Below the pieces are notes generated by a model. It was given only the letters and a program-made list of their open reading frames with translations. It did not search any database and was not told the origin of the DNA. A stretch of DNA of 64,000 bases from Falsiroseomonas sp051860665 (GTDB lineage Bacteria > Pseudomonadota > Alphaproteobacteria > Acetobacterales > Acetobacteraceae). Below are positions 63,647-64,000 of the stretch, one piece after another. The stretch is from positions 65,761 to 129,760 of the forward strand of contig NZ_JBHYDM010000014.1 in the NCBI RefSeq assembly GCF_051860665.1. Direction: 5' to 3'. The position numbers and the translations under genes were made by a program. Within the stretch, counting starts at the first letter, position 1. The number at the start of each line of letters is the position of its first letter.

Positions 63647-63838
63647 GCCTCACTGCCGGCGCCTGCTGAAGGCCGCCGCGGTCATGCCGGGAGAATCGTC
63701 CCGCCGGCCGATGCGATGCCCTTCTGCGCAGGCGGTTCCCGCGATCGTCTAGGGGCGCGGGCCCGTTGAGACGGAGGAAACTCCCCCTGTGCGTGTGGAC
63801 AACCCGATCACATTTACTATAGGTTAAGCTTGTTGAAT

Positions 63839-63850
63839 TAATCGCGATTA
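63839..63850. repeat. Perfect 12-bp palindrome at the insertion-sequence edge
   Basis: TAATCGCGATTA is fully symmetric and its last TA directly precedes the proposed IS end at 63851. The rest of the gap 63647-63838 shows no gene. It includes one DnaA-box-like TGTGGACAA at 63794-63802. Confidence 0.5.
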
Positions 63851-64000
63851 GAGCATTTTCACATCAGGCGTGGATATCCTGAGTTGGCGAGGTAGTTGGC
63901 GCACTCGGCTGCGGGGAAGCGGTCGAGGCACTGGCCGATGGTGGTCCAGAGATCGTCGACGTTGCGCGGCGCTTCGGCGCGGACGAGGGCTTTGAGTTTG
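63851..64000 (-). mobile_element. IS630-family insertion sequence, left part only
   Basis: The element begins at 63851 directly after a TA dinucleotide, the target duplicated by IS630-family transposition. Its outer bases GAGCATTTTCA overlap the transposase stop codon eight bases in, typical of this family's compact ends. It runs off the window, so the other end and the second TA are not visible. Confidence 0.65.
63859..64000 (-). CDS. IS630-family transposase, C-terminal end (partial)
   Basis: Only the last 46 complete codons are present, reading KLKALVRAEAPRNVDDLW ... CANYLANSGYPRLM and a TGA stop at 63859-63861. The DLW-IG-LDxF-ECANYL-GY pattern is the standard C-terminus of IS630 DDE transposases, which cut and paste the element into TA sites. 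Whether the gene is intact cannot be judged here. Composition is similar to the host. Confidence 0.75.
   Translation of the reverse strand, partial: KLKALVRAEAPRNVDDLWTTIGQCLDRFPAAECANYLANSGYPRLM

Noticed and set aside
63794..63802. A DnaA box or replication origin
   Set aside because: There is one imperfect box only, with no cluster, no AT-rich unwinding region and no dnaA or dnaN nearby.

Overview
The window is a high-GC (about 70% in rows counted by hand) alphaproteobacterial chromosome segment. The DAP-type division and cell-wall (dcw) cluster with an RNase P RNA just upstream of mraZ, the lpxC-bamD-recN-ligA tail, and the style of the surrounding genes suggest Acetobacteraceae / Rhodospirillales, perhaps Roseomonas-like. 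This placement is an inference from gene content, not a measured phylogeny.

Layout. 1-5.8 kb: the 3' end of a class I fumarase, a DUF1272 zinc protein, a solute-binding protein with a small lipoprotein on the minus strand, then RidA-VOC-fumC-RHH on the plus strand. 5.9-13 kb: an AsmA-like protein translationally coupled behind a fused 5-oxoprolinase/hydantoinase, divergent from a MarR-like regulator with a 26-bp palindrome between them. 13-15 kb: a TerB/DnaJ protein, a peptidoglycan amidase and rnpB. 15.4-34.3 kb: a nearly gap-free dcw operon, mraZ-rsmH-ftsL-ftsI-murE-murF-mraY-murD-ftsW-murG-murC-murB-ddl-ftsQ-ftsA-ftsZ. 34.3-41.2 kb: a hairpin-rich spacer, then lpxC, bamD, recN, an acetyltransferase and ligA. 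The 3' half of ligA is a low-GC mosaic segment.

41.3-50.4 kb is ordinary accessory metabolism: a LysE exporter, an MBL-fold lactonase-like enzyme, a 3-hydroxyisobutyrate dehydrogenase-like enzyme, a haloacetate dehalogenase-like hydrolase, and two aminotransferase-acetyltransferase modules. 50.4-54.3 kb is a putrescine/spermidine-type ABC transporter (potFGHI order). 54.7-59.8 kb is a five-gene island of phage tail-fibre-like proteins, including a pectate-lyase-like tailspike, without any other phage genes in view. It is followed by a GH8 glycanase that is divergent from a hybrid histidine kinase and an HD-GYP protein. The window ends inside an IS630-family transposase.

The central genes work together: Mur enzymes and Ddl make the UDP-MurNAc-pentapeptide, MraY and MurG make lipid II, FtsW/FtsI polymerise and cross-link at the septum, FtsQ/L/A/Z build the divisome, and LpxC/BamD supply the outer membrane. 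The strongest unusual signals are the mosaic ligA, the isolated tail-fibre island, and the structured ftsZ-lpxC spacer.
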